Source: JBBSDV01 sp038240335 (lineage in GTDB: Bacteria; Chloroflexota; Dehalococcoidia; DSTF01; JACRBR01). From it: a stretch of 6,462 nucleotides of DNA. How positions within the stretch are numbered: position 1 is the stretch's first letter; every line of letters starts with the position of its first letter. Under the pieces are notes generated by a model, which saw only the letters and a list, made by a program, of their open reading frames with translations, searched no databases and was not told the origin of the DNA. The position numbers and the translations under genes were made by a program. Location of the stretch: the NCBI GenBank assembly GCA_038240335.1, contig JBBSDV010000172.1, positions 1 to 6,462 of the forward strand, read 5' to 3'. This document shows positions 1 through 6,462 of the stretch, piece after piece.

Positions 1-1
1 C

Positions 2-163
2 CTGGTATCGAAGGGCGGCGACAAGCCCTACCGCCTGAAGATGCGCTCGCCGTCGTTCTGCAATCTCTCGGCGCTCCGCGAGATGACGATCGGCCAATTT
101 CTCGCCGATGCGGTCATGATTCTCGGCTCGATGGATATCGTTCTCTGTGATGTGGATAGGTAA
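2..163 (+). CDS. nuoD: NADH-quinone oxidoreductase subunit D, C-terminal end (partial)
   Basis: The last 53 codons of the 49-kDa-type subunit, cut by the left window edge. NuoD lies in the peripheral arm; with NuoB it forms the quinone-reduction site next to cluster N2. Visible are the RMSPSF-like element (here MRSPSF), the NLSAL stretch, a helix ending ILGSMDIVL, and a C-terminal arginine in VDR. This is the conserved end of the family, whose usual form is close to ILGSIDIVxGEVDR. Here the Gly-Glu before VDR is Cys-Asp, and SFxN carries a Cys. The TAA stop is in the same frame as nuoH and only 3 nt before its ATG, so the two genes are almost certainly co-transcribed and coupled. The C-terminal DPCxxC motif of the related [NiFe] hydrogenase large subunits is absent, which fits complex I rather than a hydrogenase. 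The catalytic N-terminal region is not in the window. Confidence 0.95.
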   Translation: MVSKGGDKPYRLKMRSPSFCNLSALREMTIGQFLADAVMILGSMDIVLCDVDR

Positions 164-166
164 CTG

Positions 167-1294
167 ATGCTACTTTCGGCGCCATCAATCGACATGCCGG
201 GGTGGCTTGCCTCTGTCGTTGGCTTGATTGTGATCACGCTGCTCATGACAGTCGGCGTCGCATACGCCACATGGTACGAGCGCAAGATCGTCGCCCGAAT
301 GCAGCAGCGCCTCGGCCCCACGCGCACCGGCCCGTTCGGGTTGCTACAGCCGATCGCCGACATGTTGAAGCTCCTCGTCAAGGAAGACCTACGGCCGGCG
401 ACAGCGGATCCGATTGCTTTCGAGCTTGCCGTATTCGCGATCTTCGTTCCGGCGTTTCTCGCGTTCGTCGCGATACCGTTCACGGCCGATTGGTTCATCA
501 GCCCGCTGCCTCTGAGCCTGATCTACCTGCTTGCGGTCTCGGGTCTGTCGTTCATCGGATTCTTGATGGCGGGCTGGGGCTCCGATAGCAAGTACGCGCT
601 GCTCGGCGGCATGCGCGCCGCCGCGCAGCTGATCTCGTACGAGGTCCCGCTGATCCTCGCGATGGTCGGCATCGTCATGATCACGAGCAGTGCGAATGTC
701 TACGACATCATCCTTTACCAGGACAAGGTGCCGTTGATCGTTTGGCAGCCTCTAGGCTTCCTGATCTTCCTGACGGCGTCGATCGCCGAGCTCGAGCGCC
801 AGCCCTTCGACATTCCGACGGGGGAATCCGAGGTCGCCGGCGGCGTATTCATCGAATACAGCGGCATCCGTTGGTCGATGTTCCAGCTGACCGCATACGT
901 CAACATGTACGTCTTCAGCCTGCTCGGCGCCTTCGTATTTCTCGGCGGCTGGGAGTGGCCCTTCGGCCGAGACATCGGTTGGGGCTATCAACTGCTTCTC
1001 ACCGTCGTCAAGATGAGCATCTTCATCTTTTTCTACCTGTGGGTGCGCGCATCGTTCCCGCGCCTCCGCGTCGATCAGCTGATGTCGTACTCGTGGAAGG
1101 TGCTCATCCCGTTCGCGCTGGCGCAGATCTTTCTCAATGGCCTGGTCATTGTCTATGATCTGCCGGACGTCTTCCTGTTCATCACATCCGGCGCCGGCGC
1201 AGTCGGCTTGGTTGCGCTCGTGTACCAGTCGGTGCGCGTCAAGCCGCGGCTGCCGCTGCGGATGGTGCAGGTCGAGGCAAGGAGCGTGGTCTGA
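167..1294 (+). CDS. nuoH: NADH-quinone oxidoreductase subunit H
   Basis: 375-residue integral membrane subunit that anchors the peripheral arm and forms the quinone-chamber floor and the first proton path. Motifs in order: YERK (37-40), RLGPTRTGPFGLLQP followed by AD and KLLVKED (48-74), SYEVP with E159, ERQPFD (210-215), ESEVAGG (220-226), IEYSGIRW (229-236), and WVRASFPRLRVDQLM (292-306). About eight hydrophobic helices are spread through the chain. The start is fixed: a TAA at 161-163 lies in the same frame, so ATG 167 is the first ATG possible; only a weak AGG (158-160) precedes it, suggesting coupling to nuoD. Length is slightly above the usual 320-350 because of a C-terminal tail of about 20 residues. 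Compared with the common PFDLPEAESELV and LAEY motifs, T218-G219 replace Glu-Ala and A243 replaces the Glu of LAEY. E38, E159, D215, E220, E222 and E230 are retained. Confidence 0.97.
   Translation: MLLSAPSIDMPGWLASVVGLIVITLLMTVGVAYATWYERKIVARMQQRLGPTRTGPFGLLQPIADMLKLLVKEDLRPATADPIAFELAVFAIFVPAFLAFVAIPFTADWFISPLPLSLIYLLAVSGLSFIGFLMAGWGSDSKYALLGGMRAAAQLISYEVPLILAMVGIVMITSSANVYDIILYQDKVPLIVWQPLGFLIFLTASIAELERQPFDIPTGESEVAGGVFIEYSGIRWSMFQLTAYVNMYVFSLLGAFVFLGGWEWPFGRDIGWGYQLLLTVVKMSIFIFFYLWVRASFPRLRVDQLMSYSWKVLIPFALAQIFLNGLVIVYDLPDVFLFITSGAGAVGLVALVYQSVRVKPRLPLRMVQVEARSVV
1279..1284 (+). promoter_or_regulatory. Ribosome binding site of nuoI
   Basis: AAGGAG lies 9 nt before the nuoI ATG, inside the last codons of nuoH. 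It supports the ATG at 1294, which overlaps the nuoH stop in TGATG, over the later ATG at 1306. Confidence 0.7.
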
Positions 1295-1758
1295 TGATCG
1301 GCATCATGAAGAGCCTGGGGATGACCATGCGCGCCGCCTTCCGCAAGCCGGTGACGATCCAATACCCGACGGTGCACCGCGACATCCCGAACCGCGACCG
1401 TGCTTTCCCGATCCTGATCTGGGACGAAAGCAAGGACGAGCCGTTCTGTACGGGCTGCCACGCCTGCGAGCGCGCTTGCCCCGTCGAGTGCATGACCGTC
1501 GTCATGAAGGACAACCCGAAGCACGCGACCGGCGAGAGCAAGCGCCGCAAGATCATCGATGAGTTCTGGATCGACTACGGACGCTGCATGCGCTGTAACA
1601 TCTGCGTTGAGGTCTGCAATTTCGAGGCGATCGGCATGAACAATACGTGGGCGGGCCACGAGCTCTCGCGGTACGACCGCTCACAGCTCGTGTTGGACCT
1701 TGATCAACTGCTATCGCAGTCCAAGGAGAAGAAGGTGGAGCCCGGTCTCAGGGCATGA
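1294..1758 (+). CDS. nuoI: NADH-quinone oxidoreductase subunit I (2[4Fe-4S] ferredoxin-like)
   Basis: 154-residue peripheral-arm subunit of the 23-kDa/TYKY family, which passes electrons through clusters N6a and N6b toward N2. Two CxxCxxCxxxC motifs are clear: C52, C55, C58, C62 followed by P63, and C98, C101, C104, C108 followed by N109. A Pro normally follows the last Cys, so the Asn is unusual. The N-terminus has the FRKPVTIQYP segment (16-25) typical of the family, but the following loop lacks the usual RYRGRH-like arginine patch and reads NRDRAFPILIWDE instead. The C-terminal part (MNNTWAGHEL, then a Leu- and Asp-rich helix) takes the place of the usual EYELA segment. All eight cluster ligands are present, so I expect an active electron carrier. 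The start overlaps the nuoH stop by one base and has a good AAGGAG site. The stop overlaps the nuoJ start in ATGA, indicating coupling. Confidence 0.97.
   Translation: MIGIMKSLGMTMRAAFRKPVTIQYPTVHRDIPNRDRAFPILIWDESKDEPFCTGCHACERACPVECMTVVMKDNPKHATGESKRRKIIDEFWIDYGRCMRCNICVEVCNFEAIGMNNTWAGHELSRYDRSQLVLDLDQLLSQSKEKKVEPGLRA
1732..1740 (+). promoter_or_regulatory. Likely ribosome binding site of nuoJ
   Basis: A purine-rich stretch, AAGGTGGAG, ends 14 nt before the nuoJ ATG, with a better AAGGAG a little further upstream at 1723-1728. Both are further away than ideal, so initiation of nuoJ probably relies on coupling through the ATGA overlap with nuoI. Confidence 0.4.
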
Positions 1759-2249
1759 CCCAACTATTTTTCTACATCATGGCTGCGACCGTCATCGTGG
1801 GCGGCTTGGGGGTGGTCCTCGTCAGGAACATCGTCTACGCCGCTCTCTTCTTGATCGTCTCAATGCTCGGCGTCGCTGGCATCTACATCCTGCTGTCCGT
1901 GGAGTTTCTCGCGCTCGTGCAGATTCTGATATACGGTGGCGCAGTCACCGTGCTGGTCCTCTTCGCGCTGATGTTGTCGCGACCAAAGGACCTGAAAGAC
2001 AACCTCGACGGCGACCAGAGACCACTGGCCGCCGTCGCCGCGCTCGTACTTGTCGGCGCATTCATCGCGATGATGAGCCAGACGGAATGGCCGCGCGATC
2101 CCGGCCAACTCACCGTCGTCCCGTTCAACTCGATCGGCGATGCGCTGTTCAACCGCTGGGCGGTGCCGTTTGAGGTCGCATCCGGCGTATTGCTGGTAGC
2201 GCTCGTCGGCGCCATCGTCATCTCGATGCAGGAAGAGGGGGAGCACTAG
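1755..2249 (+). CDS. nuoJ: NADH-quinone oxidoreductase subunit J
   Basis: 164-residue membrane subunit lying between NuoH and NuoK; its third helix, with a pi-bulge, is part of the coupling axis in solved complex I structures. Seen here: five hydrophobic segments (about 5-23, 27-47, 52-74, 91-108 and 142-158), the family signature around E50 with EFLALVQILIYGGAV (50-64) that includes the Tyr-Gly pair at the bulge, and the late PFEVASGVLLVALVGAI stretch (138-154). A charged loop (76-89) separates helices three and four. Length is at the shorter end of the bacterial range and the gene looks complete. The ATG overlaps the nuoI stop by four bases. A run of purines at the 3' end of the gene doubles as the ribosome binding site of nuoK. 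Homologues in other antiporter-like complexes are conceivable, but the neighbours settle the call. Confidence 0.95.
   Translation: MTQLFFYIMAATVIVGGLGVVLVRNIVYAALFLIVSMLGVAGIYILLSVEFLALVQILIYGGAVTVLVLFALMLSRPKDLKDNLDGDQRPLAAVAALVLVGAFIAMMSQTEWPRDPGQLTVVPFNSIGDALFNRWAVPFEVASGVLLVALVGAIVISMQEEGEH
2231..2243 (+). promoter_or_regulatory. Ribosome binding site that decides the TTG start of nuoK
   Basis: A 13-nt all-purine run containing GAGGGGGAG ends 6 nt before TTG 2250. The nuoJ stop TAG (2247-2249) is in the same frame as nuoK, so no upstream start is possible. The next in-frame ATG (2292) would remove the conserved residues before the first helix. Confidence 0.65.
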
Positions 2250-2569
2250 TTGGAGGTCGTCAGCGAGAGTATCCCGCTCGAGCATTTCATCATGCTCAGC
2301 GCGATCCTCTTTTCCATCGGCGTGTACGGCGTACTGGCGCGGCGCAACGCCGTGTTGATCCTCATGTCGGTTGAGCTCATGCTCAATGCCGTGAGCATCA
2401 ATATGGTCGCCTTCGCCGTCTATACCGCGCCGTCGCTGTTCGTCGGCATCATCTTCGCCATCTTCGTGATCACGATCGCGGCGGCCGAGGTCGGCCTCGC
2501 GCTCGCGATCGTGCTGCGTGTCTTCCGCAACCGCGGCACGGCGAACGTCGACGAGATTGACACGCTGCG

Positions 2570-2576
<7 letters not shown>
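2250..2576 (+). CDS. nuoK: NADH-quinone oxidoreductase subunit K
   Basis: 108-residue subunit with three membrane helices (about 13-30, 34-57 and 64-90), related to the MrpC antiporter subunit and part of the proton-coupling axis. The two buried glutamates essential in the family are present: E42 in LMSVELMLNAVSINMVAF and E80 in ITIAAAEVGLALAIVL, corresponding to E36 and E72 of Escherichia coli NuoK. I chose TTG at 2250: it directly abuts the nuoJ TAG stop, has a strong purine-rich ribosome site 6 nt upstream, and gives the normal N-terminal segment PLEHFIMLSAILF. The only close alternative, ATG at 2292, would begin inside the first helix. The 3' end overlaps nuoL by seven bases (ATGGTGA). 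A C-terminal tail of about 18 polar residues after the third helix makes the protein slightly longer than the usual 100. Confidence 0.95.
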
Positions 2577-4591
<2,015 letters not shown>

Positions 4592-4595
4592 CGGT

Positions 4596-4603
4596 AAAGG
4601 AAG
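4596..4603 (+). promoter_or_regulatory. Ribosome binding site of nuoM
   Basis: AAAGGAAG in the 15-nt nuoL-nuoM gap, with its AAAGGA core 5 nt before the ATG at 4607. It fixes the start and suggests nuoM can be initiated independently of nuoL. Confidence 0.7.
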
Positions 4604-4606
4604 AGA

Positions 4607-6112
4607 ATGCACTCGGGGTACTGGCTGCTCGCTACCGTTCTCCTGCCGCTACTCGTCGCGGCGGTGCTCGTCGCCGTGCCGGACGATCGCAAGGACGTCG
4701 TCCGATGGATGAGCGCGATCACGGGCGGCATTCTGTTTCTGCTGTCGGCGTACGTTTTCTTCGCCTACGAGGTCGATCGCGGCGGCGGCTACCAGTTCTT
4801 CATTCGCTACGACTGGCTCGAGAACGTCGGCATCCTCGGCCCCCACGGCATCTCGCTCGCCCTCGGGATCGACGGCATCGCCGCGCCGATGGTGCTGCTC
4901 ACCGGTATCGTCTGCTTTGGCGGCGCGCTGATCTCGTGGAAGATCGAGCACCACAACAAGGATTTCTTCATCCTGTTCTGGGTGCTCGTGTCCGGCGTCT
5001 ACGGCACGTTCGAATCGCTTGACCTGTTCTTCTTCTTCTTCTGGTACGAAGTCGCCGTGCTGCCGATGTACCTGCTGATCGCCGTCTGGGGCTCCAGCAG
5101 CGTCTTCGAGACCTTCTCGCGCACCAAGGAATACAGCGCGATGAAGCTAACGATCATGCTGGTCTCAGCATCGATCCTGATCTTCCTCGGCATCTTCGCG
5201 GTCTTCAACGAGGCGGGCCTCGGCACGTTCGACCTGCAGACCCTGTACGCCTACCAGTTCGACGAACACTTCCAGAAGCTGGTGTTCCCGCTGTTCGTCA
5301 TCGGCTGCGGTGTGCTAGCGGGCCTCTGGCCGTTCCATACGTGGTCGCCCGATGGCCACGTCTCGGCGCCGACCGCCGTCTCGATGCTTCACGCGGGCGT
5401 CCTGATGAAGCTCGGCGCGTTCGGCATCATCCGGCTTGGCATTCAGTTACTGCCGGCCGGCGCGACGTTCTGGATGCCCGGCCTGATCATCCTCGCCACC
5501 GTCAACGTCGTGTACGGTGCGTTCGCGGCGACCGCCCAGCGCGACTTCAAGTACATGATTGGGTACTCGTCCGTCAGTCACATGGGCCTCGTGTTGATCG
5601 GCCTGGCGACGATGAACGTCATCGGCATTGATGGCGCGGTGCTGCAGATGTTCGCGCATGGCGTCATGACGGCGCTGTTCTTCGCGATGGTGGGATCGGT
5701 CTACGATCAGACGCACACGCGCGACATGCGGCTCTACAGCGGTCTTGTCAACCGGATGCCGCTGTTCGTCTTCTTCTTCGGGATAGCCGGCCTCGCCTCG
5801 CTCGGATTACCCGGCCTCTCGGGTTTCGTCGCCGAGTTCCACATCTTCGTCGGCGCGTTCCGCACCTACCCGTGGGCGGCAGCGCTGGGCATCTTCGCCG
5901 CGATGGTGACGGCCATCTACATCCTCCGCATCTGGGCGCTGTCGCTCTTCGGTCCGGTCGACGACCGCTGGGCGAACCTCAAGGAGATGACGTATCTCGA
6001 GCGCGGTACGGCTGTCTTGCTGCTATCGGCGATCCTCTTCATGGGCCTCTGGCCCGCGCCCTTCATCGATCGCATCCAGGAAAGCGTGCGCGCCCTACCG
6101 GGGGTCTCGTGA
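4607..6112 (+). CDS. nuoM: NADH-quinone oxidoreductase subunit M
   Basis: 501-residue antiporter-like proton-pumping subunit, the middle pump of the membrane arm, with a normal length and about 14 hydrophobic helices. Seen in order: first helix at about 4-23, five consecutive Phe (141-145) and then the TM5 pump glutamate E148 in WYEVAVLPMYLLI; WPFHTWSPDGHVSAPTAVSM (241-260) and LHAGVLMKLGAFGIIR with K268 (TM8); QRDFKYMIGYSSVSHMG; and GLPGLSGFVAEF with E410 (TM12). By alignment on PFHTW, the TM7 lysine (K234 of Escherichia coli) falls at L237, and the segment 233-241 has no Lys at all. This resembles a subtype of NuoM with SPDGH rather than LPDAH; whether that subtype always lacks the lysine I cannot verify. 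A ribosome site (AAAGGA) sits 5 nt before the ATG. A long spacer, unlike any other junction here, follows the stop. Confidence 0.97.
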   Translation: MHSGYWLLATVLLPLLVAAVLVAVPDDRKDVVRWMSAITGGILFLLSAYVFFAYEVDRGGGYQFFIRYDWLENVGILGPHGISLALGIDGIAAPMVLLTGIVCFGGALISWKIEHHNKDFFILFWVLVSGVYGTFESLDLFFFFFWYEVAVLPMYLLIAVWGSSSVFETFSRTKEYSAMKLTIMLVSASILIFLGIFAVFNEAGLGTFDLQTLYAYQFDEHFQKLVFPLFVIGCGVLAGLWPFHTWSPDGHVSAPTAVSMLHAGVLMKLGAFGIIRLGIQLLPAGATFWMPGLIILATVNVVYGAFAATAQRDFKYMIGYSSVSHMGLVLIGLATMNVIGIDGAVLQMFAHGVMTALFFAMVGSVYDQTHTRDMRLYSGLVNRMPLFVFFFGIAGLASLGLPGLSGFVAEFHIFVGAFRTYPWAAALGIFAAMVTAIYILRIWALSLFGPVDDRWANLKEMTYLERGTAVLLLSAILFMGLWPAPFIDRIQESVRALPGVS

Positions 6113-6123
6113 GGAGTCACTCG

Positions 6124-6330
6124 TTGCTTCATAGGATCTCGTTGGCACGCGACGCCTCGTCGATGCCGAGTACGCGAATCTGGAAGTCGGAAGCTGGACG
6201 CTGGATAGCGCGCCGAGCGCGCCACCAAATCCAGCGTTCAGCATCCAGCCTCGTCGAGCCTCGGCCGCTCGACGCCCCAGTGCCGCGGATCACCGCCGCA
6301 GCGGCGCACGGCGAAGAGGCTTGCGCATGA
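6124..6330 (+). CDS. Doubtful 68-residue frame in the nuoM-nuoN spacer
   Basis: A TTG at 6124 is preceded by GAGGAG (6111-6116) at 7 nt, and the frame runs without stops to a TGA at 6328-6330 that overlaps the nuoN ATG as ATGA. On layout alone it looks like a coupled small gene filling the spacer. Against it: the product is Arg- and Ala-rich with no membrane helix and no motif I recognise; the frame reads straight through the 7-bp repeat hairpin; and codon use is poor (AGG, AGT, ATA, CGA), unlike the neighbours. An ATG at 6163 would give a 55-residue version with no ribosome site. I think it is more likely noncoding, with the open frame a by-product of high GC. Confidence 0.15.
   Translation: MLHRISLARDASSMPSTRIWKSEAGRWIARRARHQIQRSASSLVEPRPLDAPVPRITAAAAHGEEACA
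6180..6249 (+). repeat. Tandem 7-bp repeat forming a long imperfect inverted repeat
   Basis: Four 7-bp units of CTGGAnG type run from 6180 to 6207 (for example CTGGAAG and CTGGACG). Three units in the opposite orientation run from 6229 to 6249 (ATCCAGC, GTTCAGC, ATCCAGC). The arms GCTGGACGCTGGAT (6193-6206) and ATCCAGCGTTCAGC (6229-6242) pair over 14 positions with a single G-U, and pairing continues with interruptions out to 6186/6249. Inside the loop, GCGCGC (6208-6213) pairs with GCGCGC (6217-6222) around CGA, giving a second stacked stem. There is no T-run after it, so it is not a normal intrinsic terminator. It may be a dispersed intergenic repeat or an mRNA stabilising or processing hairpin within the operon. 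Confidence 0.8.
6253..6273 (+). other. Small hairpin following the 7-bp repeat
   Basis: GTCGAGC (6253-6259) is followed 7 nt later by its exact complement GCTCGAC (6267-6273). It directly follows the large inverted repeat, and no T-tract follows it, so it is not a terminator by the usual criteria. Confidence 0.45.
6294..6306 (+). other. Short GC hairpin upstream of the nuoN ribosome site
   Basis: CGCCG and CGGCG pair as a 5-bp stem around CAG (6299-6301), ending 6 nt before the likely nuoN ribosome site. In such GC-rich DNA this could arise by chance. Confidence 0.3.
6313..6319 (+). promoter_or_regulatory. Ribosome binding site of nuoN
   Basis: GAAGAGG lies 7 nt before ATG 6327. Because the spacer separates nuoN from nuoM, nuoN probably depends on this site rather than on coupling. 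Confidence 0.55.
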
Positions 6331-6462
6331 ACCTCGACTACACATTGTTCATCCCCGAGTTCGCGCTCGGTGCGCTCGTCGTGCTGCTCGTCGCCCTCGA
6401 CCTGTACGTGACGCAGATGCGAAAGACGTGGCTTTCGTACGTCGCGGCTGCTGGCCTGATCG
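6327..6462 (+). CDS. nuoN: NADH-quinone oxidoreductase subunit N, N-terminal end (partial)
   Basis: The first 45 codons of the third antiporter-like pump subunit, which sits next to NuoK in the membrane arm; the rest lies beyond the window. The visible part shows the family's N-terminal pattern: a Pro-Glu pair (P10-E11) in FIPEFALGALVVLLVALDLY, a first helix at about 8-28 with a conserved-type Asp (D25), a basic turn (QMRK), and the start of the second helix. The ATG has a GAAGAGG site 7 nt upstream, and no better start is seen nearby. The identification rests on this pattern and on position after nuoM, the universal order. The pump residues (TM5 Glu, TM7 and TM12 Lys) are not in the window. 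Confidence 0.9.
   Translation, partial: MNLDYTLFIPEFALGALVVLLVALDLYVTQMRKTWLSYVAAAGLI

Noticed and set aside
2..163. The nuoD tail as a [NiFe] hydrogenase large subunit (group 4 type)
   Set aside because: The C-terminal DPCxxC metal-ligand motif is missing, and the end ILGSMDIVL...VDR matches complex I.
1153..1659. A minus-strand frame of 168 codons across the nuoH-nuoI junction
   Set aside because: No recognisable domain, and it spans two well-supported genes; a composition effect.
5027..5041. (TTC)5 in nuoM as a phase-variable microsatellite
   Set aside because: It is a trinucleotide run coding for five Phe in a membrane helix; length changes would not shift the frame, and Phe runs are common just before the TM5 Glu.
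6120..6144. Direct repeat CTCGTTG at 6120-6126 and 6138-6144
   Set aside because: Seven bases at this spacing is within chance for a spacer of this size, and it is not symmetric with any other structure.
6180..6249. The repeated units as a CRISPR array
   Set aside because: The units are 7 bp, contiguous, inverted around a centre and have no spacers.
6186..6280. The nuoM-nuoN hairpins as an intrinsic terminator
   Set aside because: No T-run follows either stem, and nuoN, needed for the same complex, lies directly downstream.

Overview
The window is a continuous stretch of a NADH-quinone oxidoreductase (respiratory complex I, nuo) operon, all on the + strand: the 3' end of nuoD, then complete nuoH, nuoI, nuoJ, nuoK, nuoL and nuoM, and the 5' end of nuoN. 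No tRNA, rRNA, CRISPR array, transposase or gene on the minus strand could be supported. The DNA is GC-rich, with codons that mostly end in G or C. The order nuoD-nuoH with no nuoE, nuoF or nuoG between them, plus motifs such as YERK in NuoH and the WPFHTWSPDGH-type NuoM, suggests a bacterium outside the Proteobacteria. Chloroflexota or a neighbouring deep phylum is my best guess, an inference from motif memory and gene order only.

Layout: nuoD tail (2-163), 3-nt gap, nuoH (167-1294), 1-base overlap, nuoI (1294-1758), 4-base overlap, nuoJ (1755-2249), no gap, nuoK with a TTG start (2250-2576), 7-base overlap, nuoL (2570-4591), 15-nt gap, nuoM (4607-6112), a 214-nt spacer, then nuoN (6327 to the window end). 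The tight junctions point to one polycistronic mRNA with translational coupling. The nuoM-nuoN spacer is the exception. It holds a tandem 7-bp repeat folded into a long imperfect inverted repeat, two smaller hairpins, a 10-bp direct repeat around the large hairpin, and a doubtful 68-codon frame.

How the genes work together: NuoD (49-kDa type) and NuoI (two [4Fe-4S] clusters, N6a/N6b) belong to the peripheral arm that carries electrons to quinone. NuoH forms the quinone-chamber and membrane-arm junction. NuoJ and NuoK carry the coupling axis onward, and NuoN, NuoM and NuoL are the antiporter-like proton-pumping subunits. The parts needed for a membrane arm are intact, with no frameshift or internal stop.

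Nothing here is an evident new system. The points worth a second look are residue-level departures from canonical complex I (a missing TM7 lysine in NuoM, two missing acidic residues in the NuoH loop region, Asn in place of Pro after the last cluster Cys of NuoI) and the structured repeat in the nuoM-nuoN spacer.
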